Shown in pieces: positions 46,505 through 57,440 of a stretch of 64,000 nt of DNA. The stretch's first letter is position 1, and every line of letters begins with the position of its first letter. The stretch spans positions 73,930,529 through 73,994,528 of the forward strand of contig CM070873.1 in the NCBI GenBank assembly GCA_036365515.1, read 5' to 3'. Under the pieces are notes generated by a model. It was not told where the DNA came from. It searched no databases and saw only the letters and a program-made list of their open reading frames with translations. Position numbers and translations under genes: made by a program. The stretch is from Torymus aiolomorphi (Eukaryota > Arthropoda > Insecta > Hymenoptera > Torymidae).

Positions 46505-46620
46505 TTATACAATTCTCACAGACTTTGAGCTCTGGAATAGATTCTTATCGAAGGAGCAGCACGAGTAGTAATGCCAGTAACCTCTCATTACATCGGCAAG
46601 CTCTTCATAAGTTACAATTG
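46505..46620 (+). other. Ser-rich exon-like segment, copy 2
   Basis: Preceded by TTTTTTTTCATTTTCAG, resembling a 3' splice site. The open frame reads SSGIDSYRRSSTSSNASN then LSLHRQALHKLQ, almost identical to 24625-24745. The gene of origin is not recognised. Confidence 0.45.
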
Positions 46621-48168
46621 CTAGTATTTCTTACTATAAAAGAATGCCGAGAAAGCTTTTCTCTCACAATGATTCTTTGTTCATAAACTGTTTGTTTTTC
46701 ATTTTACAAGATGTCTATAACAATAATGGATTTTTAAGTCAAGTGGTTTCTAGTGAAAACTTCAAAAATTTATGATACTTATTTGAAATATTTGTCCGAG
46801 CCTTGGTTTAAAAACAATTTGTCTATTTCAAGAAATTTAGTCGATATCAGTGCTGTGCTGTAGTACATATTTACTCAAGCACCAATTAAAAGATATTATG
46901 ACAAACGAAAATTGAATTACTGAAAAAACGAAAATGATGTGTTATTGTGAAAATTTCAACGAATAAAAGTGCTCAGCTAATCTAATTTATGATTTGTTCA
47001 TGGTGAGAGATGTCAAAATGATTCAGAGATGTCACCAGTAAATATTTTTCTACACAAGATTCAGATAATAATTTCAAAAAGTTATATCTATACAAGAATT
47101 ACAGAGTATCAGAACGTTAGGATTATTGACACGCAGATTATGATTAAATAGTCTGTAACATAGAAGAGTTCATTAAAATACATAAATTGTATAATACATT
47201 ATTACACAAATCTGTCAAATTAAAATATGGAAATAGTGAAATGCAAGATCAGAAGTATTCGTATCTTTGAAAAGAAAAAATTCAGTTTTAGTGTAATAAC
47301 AGTGTAAATATCAAAGTTTGAAATAATAATTTTTGTGGAACTTTCTCAAAACATTGTAGTTCTTGGTTTATATTAATATTTTGAGTTACGTTAATTCTTT
47401 CAGACTCAGGCTTCACTCCGTTCTTTGCTTAAAATGCAAATAAAAACAAACAAACAAACACACTAAAAATTGATGAAGTTCATTATACAGGTCAATGCGT
47501 CAAAGAATAGATTACCAAGTATTTTACTAGTGACATTAATTGATGGTTCATTATTATGAGAAAACTTAATTTAAAAATTAGTTCATCGAAATAAAATAAG
47601 AAAATTGTGATTTTAATAGAAGATCATCTATCTAGTTGATTAGAGCTGATGGAGTTTTTTGAAGATTTATGGAACAAGCTCAGCCTGTGCTTTTCTTGAG
47701 ACACTGTTGGAAACTCACTAATAACAAATAACATGGTGATCTGTCCGATAAAAATATATTATTGTATTGTTGATAAAAATGACATCTAATCAGTGTTCAT
47801 AAATATAATGTAATCCAAGTTAAATGTCAGTGCGAGTTTCCAGTTATAATAAAATGTTTTGTGTAATAAAAATAAACTAAATTACTGGTTAAGAGCTAAA
47901 AATAAAATTGCCTAATAGCGTTTCATGTCAGAAAAATGTACAGACAAGATATCAGATACATAAAAGTGTAATGCAATAACAAGTCACATGTAAAATTAAT
48001 CAAAATAAAAAAGGTAATAGTGATTTTAATACCGAAATAAATCATCTATCTAGTTGAAAATCATATTCAAGCTGGTGAATTTTTTTTTTAAAACTTATGG
48101 AATAAGCTCAACCTGTACTTTTCTAGAGTGATTAGAATCTTACTGATAAAAAATAACGTAGTGATCTA

Positions 48169-48767
48169 CCCTGTCGTAAATTTTAAATGAGAATATCAGT
48201 TAATAACTGTTAAAAATTGTTTATAACTATTTAGAACTGTTTAAAACTGTTTATAAGTGTTATAAAATGTATGATTTTGGACACATTTTTTCTAATTATA
48301 ATACTTTGTAACAGTTTCAAACAGTTTTTAATAGTTTTAAACACATTCAAACAGTTTCAAATAATTTTAAATTTGATATATTTCAGGAAAAATTAATAAT
48401 TAATAAATTATTATTATTAATAATTAATATTTATTTAATAGTCTCATTATTATAGTCATTAGAATCAAGGAGCGCGGGAGCACTCCGAAGGCAAGTAACA
48501 GTCAAACAATGCAGAAGAAGCCTAAGGAGTGTTTAATTATGCTAATAATTAATTATTACTATGTTAATAATAATAATTAATAAATATTTAAAAGTTATTA
48601 AATAATTTAATACCTCTTACAAACTATTAAAAACTGTTCAAAAATGTTACAAACAGTTACAAACGATTAATAACGTTCAAAATCCTACATTTTGTAACAT
48701 TTTTAAACAGTTTATAACTCTTTCTAACAGTTTTTAACATTTTTTAACAAAAATATTTCCGCTAGGG
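48169..48767. mobile_element. TA-flanked MITE, copy 1
   Basis: Starts CCCTGTCGTAAAT and ends with the complement of CCCTAGCGGAAAT. Flanked on both sides by TA (48167-48168 and 48768-48769). The uninterrupted target occurs at 25263-25290 and 23498-23525 in related repeats (GTGATCTATCNACACG), which confirms the boundaries and a TA duplication. Noncoding. The left half holds many AACTGTT motifs and the right half many AACAGTT motifs; the GC-rich hairpin motif sits at the centre. Confidence 0.85.
48472..48503. repeat. GC-rich hairpin motif, copy 3
   Basis: GGAGCGC-GGGA-GCACTCC, then GAAGGCAAGTAACAG and GAAGAAGCCTAAGGAGTG. One stem base differs from the copies at 21814 and 40884, leaving an A-C mismatch. 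Confidence 0.65.
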
Positions 48768-49230
48768 TATCTACACGATACGAATATATTATTGTATTCT
48801 TAAAAAGTGATCAGTGTTTATAATAAATATATAATATAATAAGTCAGTGCAAGTTTTCCGATCAGATATAATAATATGTTTTTTGTAATATTGTATTGTT
48901 GATAAAAATGACATCTAATCATAAATATAATATAATTCAAGTGAAATGTCAATGCAAGTTTCCAGTTATAATAAAATGTGTAATAAAAAGAAACTAAAGT
49001 ACTGGTTAAGAGCTAAAAATAAAATTGCCTAATAGTGCTTCATGTCAGAAAAATGTACAGACAAGATATCAGACACCTAAAAGTGTAATGCAATAACAAG
49101 TTAAATGTAAAATTATTCAAAATAAAAAAAGGTAATTGTGATTTTAATAAATCATCATGTGTCTTGAATCCGATGGCCAATTGTCTACCAGGAAAGGTTT
49201 AAATAAATGAGCACCATTTATTCTTAACCA

Positions 49231-49264
49231 ACGTTTCGGACACTTTTGTCGTGTCCCTCTTCAG
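49231..49264 (-). ncRNA. Hammerhead-like ribozyme core, PLE 2 downstream pLTR
   Basis: Minus strand: CTGAAGAG, stem GGACAC / GTGTCC (six pairs), loop GACAAAA, then GAAACGT. Intact core. Confidence 0.65.
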
Positions 49265-49809
49265 GTACTATATATTTAACACAAATCATTTACATAATAA
49301 ATATATACAGTATGTTGAACGTAAGATTTTCCATTTTTACAAAAAACCCGTAGTTTTTACAATCAATTACAATAAAAAATAATTTATATTACATATTTAT
49401 TAAAACTAATCACTTAATTATTTATCACAATTCGCAAACTCTAAACAAGTTATGTATAACAAGGTACACTTACATTACATCAGGATGTAATGATAACGGG
49501 AGACTGTCCGTTTCATCAATGCTTTTTCTTTGCGGCAAACGGTCTATATATACTAATATACTGTAATTGTATGTGTATATTGTGTGTGTATACGAGTATA
49601 TAAAACGATGTGAGACAGGTGGGGATAGCGCTGAACGATTCGGAGCCGAGGCGAGGTATCAGGAGAGCACGTCATAGTGGAAGTCATCCTAATGACACGG
49701 TTCTCAAAACATACACGAATATTGTGATGGATATTATATGCACACCCAACGTGCTCTTCTAATATACCCGTTCGACTTTACATAGTTTATATACATAGTA
49801 AGAGTTATA

Positions 49810-51240
49810 TTAAGCTAAAATTTCGCAGTTATTAATTAATATATTATATTCTTTCGCTAGTTTATTGATTTCAAATTGTTTATTTATATAATTTTTTTGT
49901 TGATGAATGAAGAATGCTTCTGAAAAAAGTCTTTCTCCGTTATTTATTTCTGTATCTAAGATTTTAATATTATCAAAATCTATTGTATGATTGTTATTTT
50001 CAATGTGCGCAAATAAGGAAGATTTATCATCTTTGTCAAGATATTTTTTTCTATGTTCTTTTATTCGTACATTTAATCGTCTACCTGTCTGTCCCACATA
50101 CGTTGCTTCGCAATCTTTACAATTGATTTTATACACCACATTATTTTTATTACATTTTTCTTCTTTATCTTTTCCTAATACTATTACATTACTTAGTTTA
50201 TTTATGGTACTAAACACAACATTAATGTTAAGTTTTAAAAAAAAATTTTTCGTAAAACATTCTAACTCATTAACAAACGGTAAACATATAATCCCATCGT
50301 AGGTTTTTTGTTGTTTGGGGCTATTATCTGAAATTTGTAGCATTTTTAAGCGTTTATTTATGTGGTGATCAACTAAATTATGTGGATAATTATTGTTTTT
50401 TAAAACATATTTGATAAAATCTGTATTTTCTTTGTGAAATCTATTGTGCGATAATTTTATTGCTCTATCGAGGAGACAGTATATGATAGCTATTTTGTTG
50501 CTTGTTGGGTGATGCGAATTGAAATTGAGATATCTTCCTGAGAAGGTAGGTTTTCGATACCAATTAGTTATTCTATTGCTTTCATCGTTTATTATAATTT
50601 TTATGTCCAAAAAACTAATGCTATTATTTTCGGAATGTTCAACAGTGAATTGTAAGTTTGTGTCATAAGAGTTGAAAATTTGTAATGTATCGCGTATATC
50701 ATTTTTCGGTATACAAAGAACAATATCATCCACATAACGGTAATAAAATAGCGGGTTTTCTTGAAGTTTATTAATACATGAGTTTTCTAAATCTTCCATA
50801 ACTATGTTAGATAGTATAGGGCTTAACGGATTTCCCATAGCGGATCCGAATGTCTGTCTATAAAAATTGCCATTACATTGAAAATAATTATTGTTTAGGA
50901 TGAATTTAATTACTTTAAGAAATTCGGTACAGGTCATATTTATTCTATTATATATTTGATGCCACCTTCTTTCTATCGCTTCGTATACTAGGTATTCAGG
51001 GACATTTGTAAAAAGACTTACGACATCGAAACTCACTATTTCATAATTATGTGGTATTTTGATATTTTCAAGTTTTTCTTTTAGTTTGAAACTATTATCT
51101 ACACGTAATGACGGGGTTTTTAAATTATTTTGTAGGAATTGAGCAAAAAACTTTGAAACGTAGTAAGTAGGAGAGTTCACTGTGGATATTATGGGTCTGA
51201 CTGGAAAACCTGCTTTATGTATTTTAATAATTACGCTTTT
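49810..51240 (-). pseudogene. PLE 2 reverse transcriptase and GIY-YIG endonuclease
   Basis: Uninterrupted for at least 456 codons. FPVRPIIS lies just upstream of the first in-frame ATG. Motif A is VSFDVVSLFTNVP, motif B GSAMGNPLSPILSNIVM, motif C YYRYVDDIVL. The C-terminal GIY-YIG domain is well kept: NVVYKINCKDCEATYVGQTG, then RLNVRIKEHR with the catalytic Arg, and the NNGERLFSEAFF Glu region. PLE proteins prime reverse transcription at nicked DNA. Polymerase and nuclease residues all look intact; only the join to the N-terminal part is broken by a one-base shift near 51245. The start is not evident because the true start lies in the upstream segments. Confidence 0.9.
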
Positions 51241-51926
51241 GATATACTGAATTTTTGAAGAACCGGGAGTAGTTGTTTCTTAGTACCACTAAAATCCATT
51301 TTATTGAGCCATTTCACTATATCATTTGTTTTCTTTTCTAGGCTTGATAAAGGGTTTGATTTTATTTTTTCATAATATTTTTGATCGTTAAATAGTGTAT
51401 CGGTTTTTTCTACGTAACATGATTTTTTAATTATCACTGTAGCATTCCCTTTATCAGCTCTAGTTATTAGAATATCTGAGTTCTGTTTTAGAAATTTTCT
51501 TGTTTTTTTAAGGACTATTTTTAATTTTTTGTTTTCGTATGAATTATTTGCTAATTCTCTATTGTATGAATTTTTTATGGTGTTGAGGAAAGAGCTTTTT
51601 ATTTTAGGAATATCAGCTTTATTATTGTGTTTTTTAATAAAAGTTTCAAAATTCTTAATATATTGCAGTAGTAATTTGTTGTTGAATGTTTCATTAAAAT
51701 TGAATTTCTCTCCAAGTTTTGATATATCAGTAACGTACGTTGGAAGTTCAATGTCCGAAACATTCACACACCAACTATCGTCAGTTTTCGCTGGTTTGAT
51801 AACCTGTGTGTTATTGTCTCGGACATTAACCTCCGACACATCTTCCTTATATCTATCTTTTTCAATTTCTTTCTTATATTTTCTGAAATACATGGTTTCG
51901 AGTTTACGTTGTAGTTTTTCTTTTAT
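51231..51926 (-). pseudogene. PLE 2 middle region with first RT motifs
   Basis: Open from about 51923 (ATG at 51893) to 51231. Contains ITRADKGNATVIIKK, the first RT motif of PLEs (about residues 144-158), followed by NKMDFSG, which leads to the fingers region. Upstream sequence is Lys-rich. Frameshifts at both ends separate it from neighbouring segments of the same protein. Confidence 0.82.
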
Positions 51927-52453
51927 TTAACAATAATAAAGTTCAGTTTAGTAGCATAAAAGTCAGCAAACAATTCAATAGTGTTGTTTTCTACACTCGT
52001 CTCTAATGATTTTTTACTTTTTATAATTTCTCTGTTTAACCATGCAATTTTTGTGTGTAAATCTATAATTTCTATGTTTAGAACTTGATTCATGATTTTT
52101 TCCGTCAACTTGTTTTGTTTAGTTACGCATTTTTTTGAGAACATGTAGTTATTTTTTAGATTCTTTGTAATGCATTGTAAATGCTTCGGAACAATATTAA
52201 AAAATCTACATTTAATTAAAAATTTACATTGTTCTCTCGATTGTTTCTCCTTGTATAACATTTTTGTTAAATACTGGAATTGTTTTTTCACTTTGAAACC
52301 GAAGATTTTGAATATCAAATGTAGAGTTAAATTGACATTAATATCTTTACGGTATTTTAACAAATTTTTTAATAGTTCTTTGTGTGTCATGTGTTGGTTC
52401 AACATACGTAAGCGAATCTCCATTCGTTGTTTCGGATTCGGTGAAAACTCCAT
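51923..52453 (-). pseudogene. PLE 2 N-terminal domain
   Basis: ATG at 52453, 176 codons, Lys/Asn-rich, predicted mostly helical. It matches the position and composition of the PLE N-terminal domain, without a catalytic motif I can name. It ends in a TAA at about 51923, just beyond which the next segment is open in a different frame (KLQRKLETMYFRKYK). Confidence 0.7.
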
Positions 52454-52624
52454 GGTGGTCGATGGTGTTTCTTTAACAACGTGTAATTTCGGCCAAACGT
52501 TGTGTAGAATTTGGTTGGTAAAGGCGCTTATCGTAGGATGTGAATCGTATGTGTGTCTTGAATCCGATGGCCAATTGTCTACCAGGAAAGGTTTAAATAA
52601 ATGAAAACCATTTATTCTTAACCG

Positions 52625-52658
52625 ACGTTTCGGACACTTTTGTCGTGTCCCTCTTTAG
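52625..52658 (-). ncRNA. Hammerhead-like core with mutated catalytic box, PLE 2 upstream pLTR
   Basis: Minus strand: CTAAAGAG where the other copies have CTGAAGAG; the stem and GAAACGT are unchanged. The substitution falls on the G of CUGA, a position required in hammerheads, so this copy is probably inactive. Confidence 0.6.
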
Positions 52659-52856
52659 GTACTATATATTTAACACAAATCATTTACATAATAAATATAT
52701 ACAGTATATTGAACGTAAGATTTTCAATTTTTACAAAAAAACCGTAGTTTTTACAATCAATTCCTAACTACGGTTTTTTTGTAAAAATTGAAAATCTTAC
52801 GTTCAACATACTGTATATATTTATTATGTAAATAATTTGTGTTAAATATATAGTAC

Positions 52857-52890
52857 CTGAAGAGGGACACGACAAAAGTGTCCGAAACGT
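52857..52890 (+). ncRNA. Hammerhead-like ribozyme core, PLE 2 inverted pLTR
   Basis: Plus strand: CTGAAGAG, GGACAC / GTGTCC stem, GACAAAA loop, GAAACGT. Intact core in the inverted terminal copy. Confidence 0.65.
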
Positions 52891-53172
52891 CGGTTAAGAA
52901 TAAATGGTGCTCATTTATTTAAACCATTCCTGGTAGACAATTGGCCATCGGATTCAAGACACACATACGATTCACATCCTACCATAAGCACCCTTACCAA
53001 CCAAACTAAAATGTTTTGTGTAATAAAAATAAACTAAATTACTGGTTAAGAGCTAAAAATAAAATTGCCTAATAGTGTTTCATGTCAGAAAAATGTGCAG
53101 ACAAGATATCAGATTCTTAAACTTTTGTTTTTAATTTTGCAAGATGTGTCTGATGGGTTATTAATTCAAGTG

Positions 53173-53777
53173 CTCTGTCGTAAATTTTAAACGTTAATAA
53201 CAGTTAATAACTGTTAAAAATTATTTATAACTATTTAGAACTGTTTAAAACTGTTTATAAGTGTTACAAAATGTATGATTTTGGACACATTTTTTCTAAT
53301 TATAATACTTTGTAACAGTTTCAAACAGTTTTTAATAGTTTTAAACACTTTCAAACAGTTCCAAATAATTTTAAATTTGATATATTTCAGGAAATATTAA
53401 TAATTAATAAATTATTATTATTATTATTATTAATTAATAATTATTTAATAACCTCATTATTACAATCATGAGAATCAAGGAGCGCCGGAGCACTCCTAAG
53501 GAAAGTAACAGTCAAACAATGCAGAAGAAGCCTAAGGAGTGTTTAATTATACTAATAATTAATTATTGCTATGTTAATAATAATAATTAATAAATAATTA
53601 AAAGTTATTAAATAATTTAATAACTCTTAATAACTCTTAAAAACTGTTGAAAAATGTTACAAACAGTTACAAACGATTAATAACGTCCAAAATCCTACAT
53701 TTTGTAACATTTTTAAATAGTTTATAACTCTTTCTAACAGTTTTTAACATTTTTGAACAAAAATATTTCCGGTAGGG
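53173..53777. mobile_element. TA-type MITE, copy 2
   Basis: Same family as 48169-48767: CTCTGTCGTAAAT start, ATTTCCGGTAGGG end, AACTGTT-rich left half, AACAGTT-rich right half, central hairpin motif at about 53476. No clean TA duplication is visible at this site. Confidence 0.8.
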
Positions 53778-54099
53778 TTTCTAGTGGAAACTTCAACGAA
53801 TCCAAGTGTTGAAAATAATGTAATTAATGATTGGCTTATGGTGAGGAGCGCCAAATGTTTCAGAGGAGCCATCTGTTCTGTGAATATATAGTACATGAGA
53901 CCATAATATAAATTAGTGTAATGGTACTTTTCAACTATGTGTATGAACATTTGTGTACACCTAAAAATAGAAAACTTGTTAAAAAATGAAGTATAAATCA
54001 TGCAATATTTTGATAACACATTATGTATAAGGGAGAAAAGTTGCATACAACATAAGTTAATAATATTTATAAACGATTTTATTATTAAATTATTACATT

Positions 54100-54560
54100 G
54101 ACATGAGTATATCTAAGAAACATTTTACAAAAGTTTAAACTAAGGCAAGTATTAGTTCCTCTCTCTCTACCTCCCTCTCTTTCTCCCCTTATCTCTCTCC
54201 CACCCTCTCTCCCTCTCTCTCAACATCCGTCAAACTGAGTACCAAAACTTTAATGAGAGCTTAAATATTTTTTTAAAACAATCAACACGTTTTTTAAAAA
54301 CTAATTTTTTAAGTACGTTTTAACAACACAATTTGTCTAGTTCTTTTAATTCTTCTAGTCTCATTTATTCAATAGCACTTTCTACAAATGGTAATAATTT
54401 TTTTCATGATTTTACAAATAATAATATTGTTAATATAAAAGTTTCTACGAAAGTATAAAATAAGGCAAGTATAGAAATTTTTTCTTTATAATCTATTCTC
54501 CCTCCCTCTCTTATCGCGCCTTCTCGCGCCCTTTATTTCTCCGCTCCCCCTCTCACTCTT
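54100..54560. repeat. Foldback-family fragments with CT-rich tracts
   Basis: Contains AATGAGAGCTTAAATATTT, AATGGTAATAATTTTTTTC and ACGAAAGTATAAAATAAGGC, as in the arms of the 26948-30391 element. CT-rich tracts lie at 54155-54225 and 54495-54580. Confidence 0.7.
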
Positions 54561-54589
54561 CCTCTCTCCCTTTCTCTCAATATCCGTCA

Positions 54590-57440
54590 AACTCTATATC
54601 AAAAACTTTAATGAGAGCTTAAATATTTGTTTAATACAATCAAAACGTTTTAAAAAAAATAATTTTTTAAGTACTTTTTAACAAGACCATTTTTGTTTAG
54701 ACCTTTTATTTCTTCGAATCTCATCTATTCAATAAGCACTCTCAGTAAATGATAATAATTTTTTTCATGACTGTACCTATAATAATATTGTTAATATAAA
54801 ACTTTCTACGAAAGTATAAAATAAGACAAGTATAGACGTTTTTTCTGTATAATCTATAAAATAATAATATTTATGATTTTTTAAAAGAAATCAAATAAAG
54901 ACCAGTGAAAAAGTCTTTTACTTCTTTCAGCCATTGTATGCTGAACAAATTATATGTAAGTAAACACATTCAAATTGTTCACTGCAAATCAAACAAATGA
55001 AAGTTGTGAAATCAATTATCGATAGTCAAGTAATGCAAACAACTCTCAGAAACATCTGTATGACTGTTCTCAGAAACGTATTAAAATTTTTTGTTCATTC
55101 TTCTATATAAATTAAACACAAGAAAGTACTGAAATCAATTTATTGTAGTCAAGTACCCATAAGTTAATTTGACTGAATAATGCAACTTTTTGTACTTACT
55201 TAAAAACTTTATAGAACCTACGCACTTTACGGAATATTTACTAGCGGAAATATTTTTGTTCAAAAATGTTAAAAACTGTTAGAAAGAGTTATAAACTGTT
55301 TAAAAATGTTACAAAATGTAGGATTTTGGACGTTATTAATCGTTTGTAACTGTTTGTAACATTTTTCAACAGTTTTTAACAGTTTGTAAGAGTTATTAAA
55401 TTATTTAATAACTTTTAAATATTTATTAATTATTATTATTAACCTAGTAATAATTAATTATTAGTATAATTAAACACTCCTTAGGCTTCTTCTGCATTGT
55501 TCGACTGGTACTTGCCTTAGAAGTGCTCCCGCGCTCCTTGATTCTCATGATTATAATAATGAGGTTATTAAATAATTATTAATTATTAATAATAATAATA
55601 ATTTATTAATTATTAATTTTTCCTGAAATATATCAAATTTAAAATTATTTGAAACTGTTTGAAAGTGTTTAAAACTATTAAAAACTGTTATTAACATTTA
55701 AAATTTACGACAGGATATATAAATTAAACAAAGAAAGTACTGAAATAAATTTATTGTAGTAGTCAAATTTCCCTTAAGTTAACTTGATTGAATAATAAAA
55801 CTTTTCGTACCTACTTAAAAATATTCAGTCAGCGGGCATAAAGTAGTACTTAACGCCCAAGAGGGATAATAGCTAGCTCCCATACTCCTACAAAACTTTA
55901 TAGAACCTTCGCACTTTACGCCCGTGTGGGCAAAAATTATTTCAATTATATAAAATGTATGTAAGTACATTCAAATTGTTCATTGTAAATCAAACAAATG
56001 AAAGTTGTGAAATCAATTACCGATAGTTAAGTCATGCAAACAACTCTCCGAAACAACTGTATGACTGTTCTCAGAAATGTATTCAAATTTGTTTATTCTT
56101 TTATACAAATTAAACACAAGAAAGTACTGAAATCAATTTATTGTAGTCAAGTATCCATAAGTTAACTTGACTGACATAATAGAACTTTTAGTACCTTGCG
56201 TGCAAAATTACATTTTACGCTCACATTGTAACTTCAAAAATATTCAGCCAGCGGGTATAAAGTACTACTTAACAGGCGCAATAGCTCACATACTCCTACG
56301 AAACTTTATAGAACCTACGCACTTTACGCCCGTGTGAGCGAAAATTATTTTGATTATATAAATATAACTATTATGCCTTCTTTTTATTTTTAAAATTCAT
56401 AAGAATTTTATCAGATATTTTCGAAAAGTCAAAGCCTATATAAAAAAATTACATAGTTACCACCACATTCCCATTTTTTATTATTCTTTCTCAATTTTGA
56501 AATTTCTATAATATTACGCATCTTGGGAGGACAATAGAAATCTATAGAGCTGCTCTAGCAGGGGTGGTCATCCAATCTCCCATACATACTTGGCGGGCCC
56601 GACGGTTTGCAGTTTAAGGTGTAGACATGGTGATTTTCATATACATATTCATATGTTTAAAGATCAGATAAAATGTATAAATAACATTTTTAAACAGTTT
56701 ATAACTCTTTCTAGCAGTTTTTAACATTTTTAAACAAAAATATTTCCGCTAGGGTAGTATTATATAATTGAAATAATTTTTGCCCACGGGCGTAAAGTGC
56801 ATAGGTTCTATAAAGTTTTTAAGTAAGTACGAAAAGTTGTATTATTCAGTCAAATTAACTTATGGGTACTTGACTACAATAAATTGATTTCAGTACTTTC
56901 TTGTGTTTAATTTATATAGAAGAATGAACAAGAAATTTTAATACGTTTCTGAGAACAGTCATACAGATGTTTCCGAGAGTTGTTTGCATTACTTGACTAT
57001 CGATAATTGATTTCACAACTTTCATTTGTTTGATTTGCAGTGAACAATTTGAATGTGCTTACTTACATATAATTTGTTCAGCATACAATGACTGAAAGAA
57101 GTAAAAGACTTTTTCACTGGTCTTTATTTGATTTCTTTTAAAAAATCATAAATATTATTATTTTATAGATTATACAGAAAAAACGTCTATACTTGTCTTA
57201 TTTTATACTTTCGTAGAATGTTTTATATTAACAATATTATTATTGGTACAGTCATGAAAAAAATTATTATCATTTATAGATGAGTGCTTATTGAATAGAT
57301 GAGATTCGAAGAAATAAAAGGTCTAAACAAAAATGGTGTTGTTAAAAAGTACTTAAAAAATTATTTTTTTTAAAACGTTGATTGTATTAAACAAATATTT
57401 AAGCTCTCATTAAAGTTTTTGATATAGAGTTTGACGGATA
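54590..57440. mobile_element. Second foldback pair with MITE insertions
   Basis: The arms 54590-55238 and 56775-57440 are reverse complements and belong to the family of the 3.4-kb foldback. Between them lie a minus-oriented MITE copy (55239-55715), further arm-type sequence in direct orientation (55735-56610, ending in the CGGGCCCGACGGTTTGCA block) and a MITE end fragment (56670-56756). Confidence 0.75.
55239..55715 (-). mobile_element. TA-type MITE, copy 3, reverse orientation
   Basis: Begins CTAGCGGAAATATTTTTG and ends AAATTTACGACAGG. The hairpin motif is inverted at about 55510-55545. Shorter than copies 1 and 2, with an internal deletion in the terminal-repeat-rich half. Confidence 0.8.

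Larger units (their letters stand above)
45212..49147. repeat. Decayed repeat domain, RAD51-family second block
   Basis: Shares modules with 22250-26100: the ACGTTTCTTTTCGTTTT block (45760-45920), the Ser-rich exon-like segment (46505-46620), and the ATGGAATAAGCTCA block (47655-47700 and 48080-48125). The last is preceded by GCTGATGGAGTTTTTTGAAG or GCTGGTGAATTTTTTT, which correspond to the last codons of the RAD51 fragment at 25190. No intact gene seen. Confidence 0.6.
49148..52982 (-). mobile_element. Penelope-like element 2, nearly complete
   Basis: Read on the minus strand: an inverted terminal copy (52765-52982), a direct terminal copy (52552-52765), a three-segment coding region (52453 to 49810) and a second direct terminal copy (49148-49380). 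The terminal copies share TGGTAGACAATTGGCCATCG and the hammerhead-like core. The element needs only two frame repairs, near 51922 and near 51245, to be continuous. Confidence 0.92.

Noticed and set aside
53173..53777. TA duplication at the second MITE copy
   Set aside because: Left flank AAGTG and right flank TTTCTAG do not show TA on both sides; the site has drifted or the ends moved.
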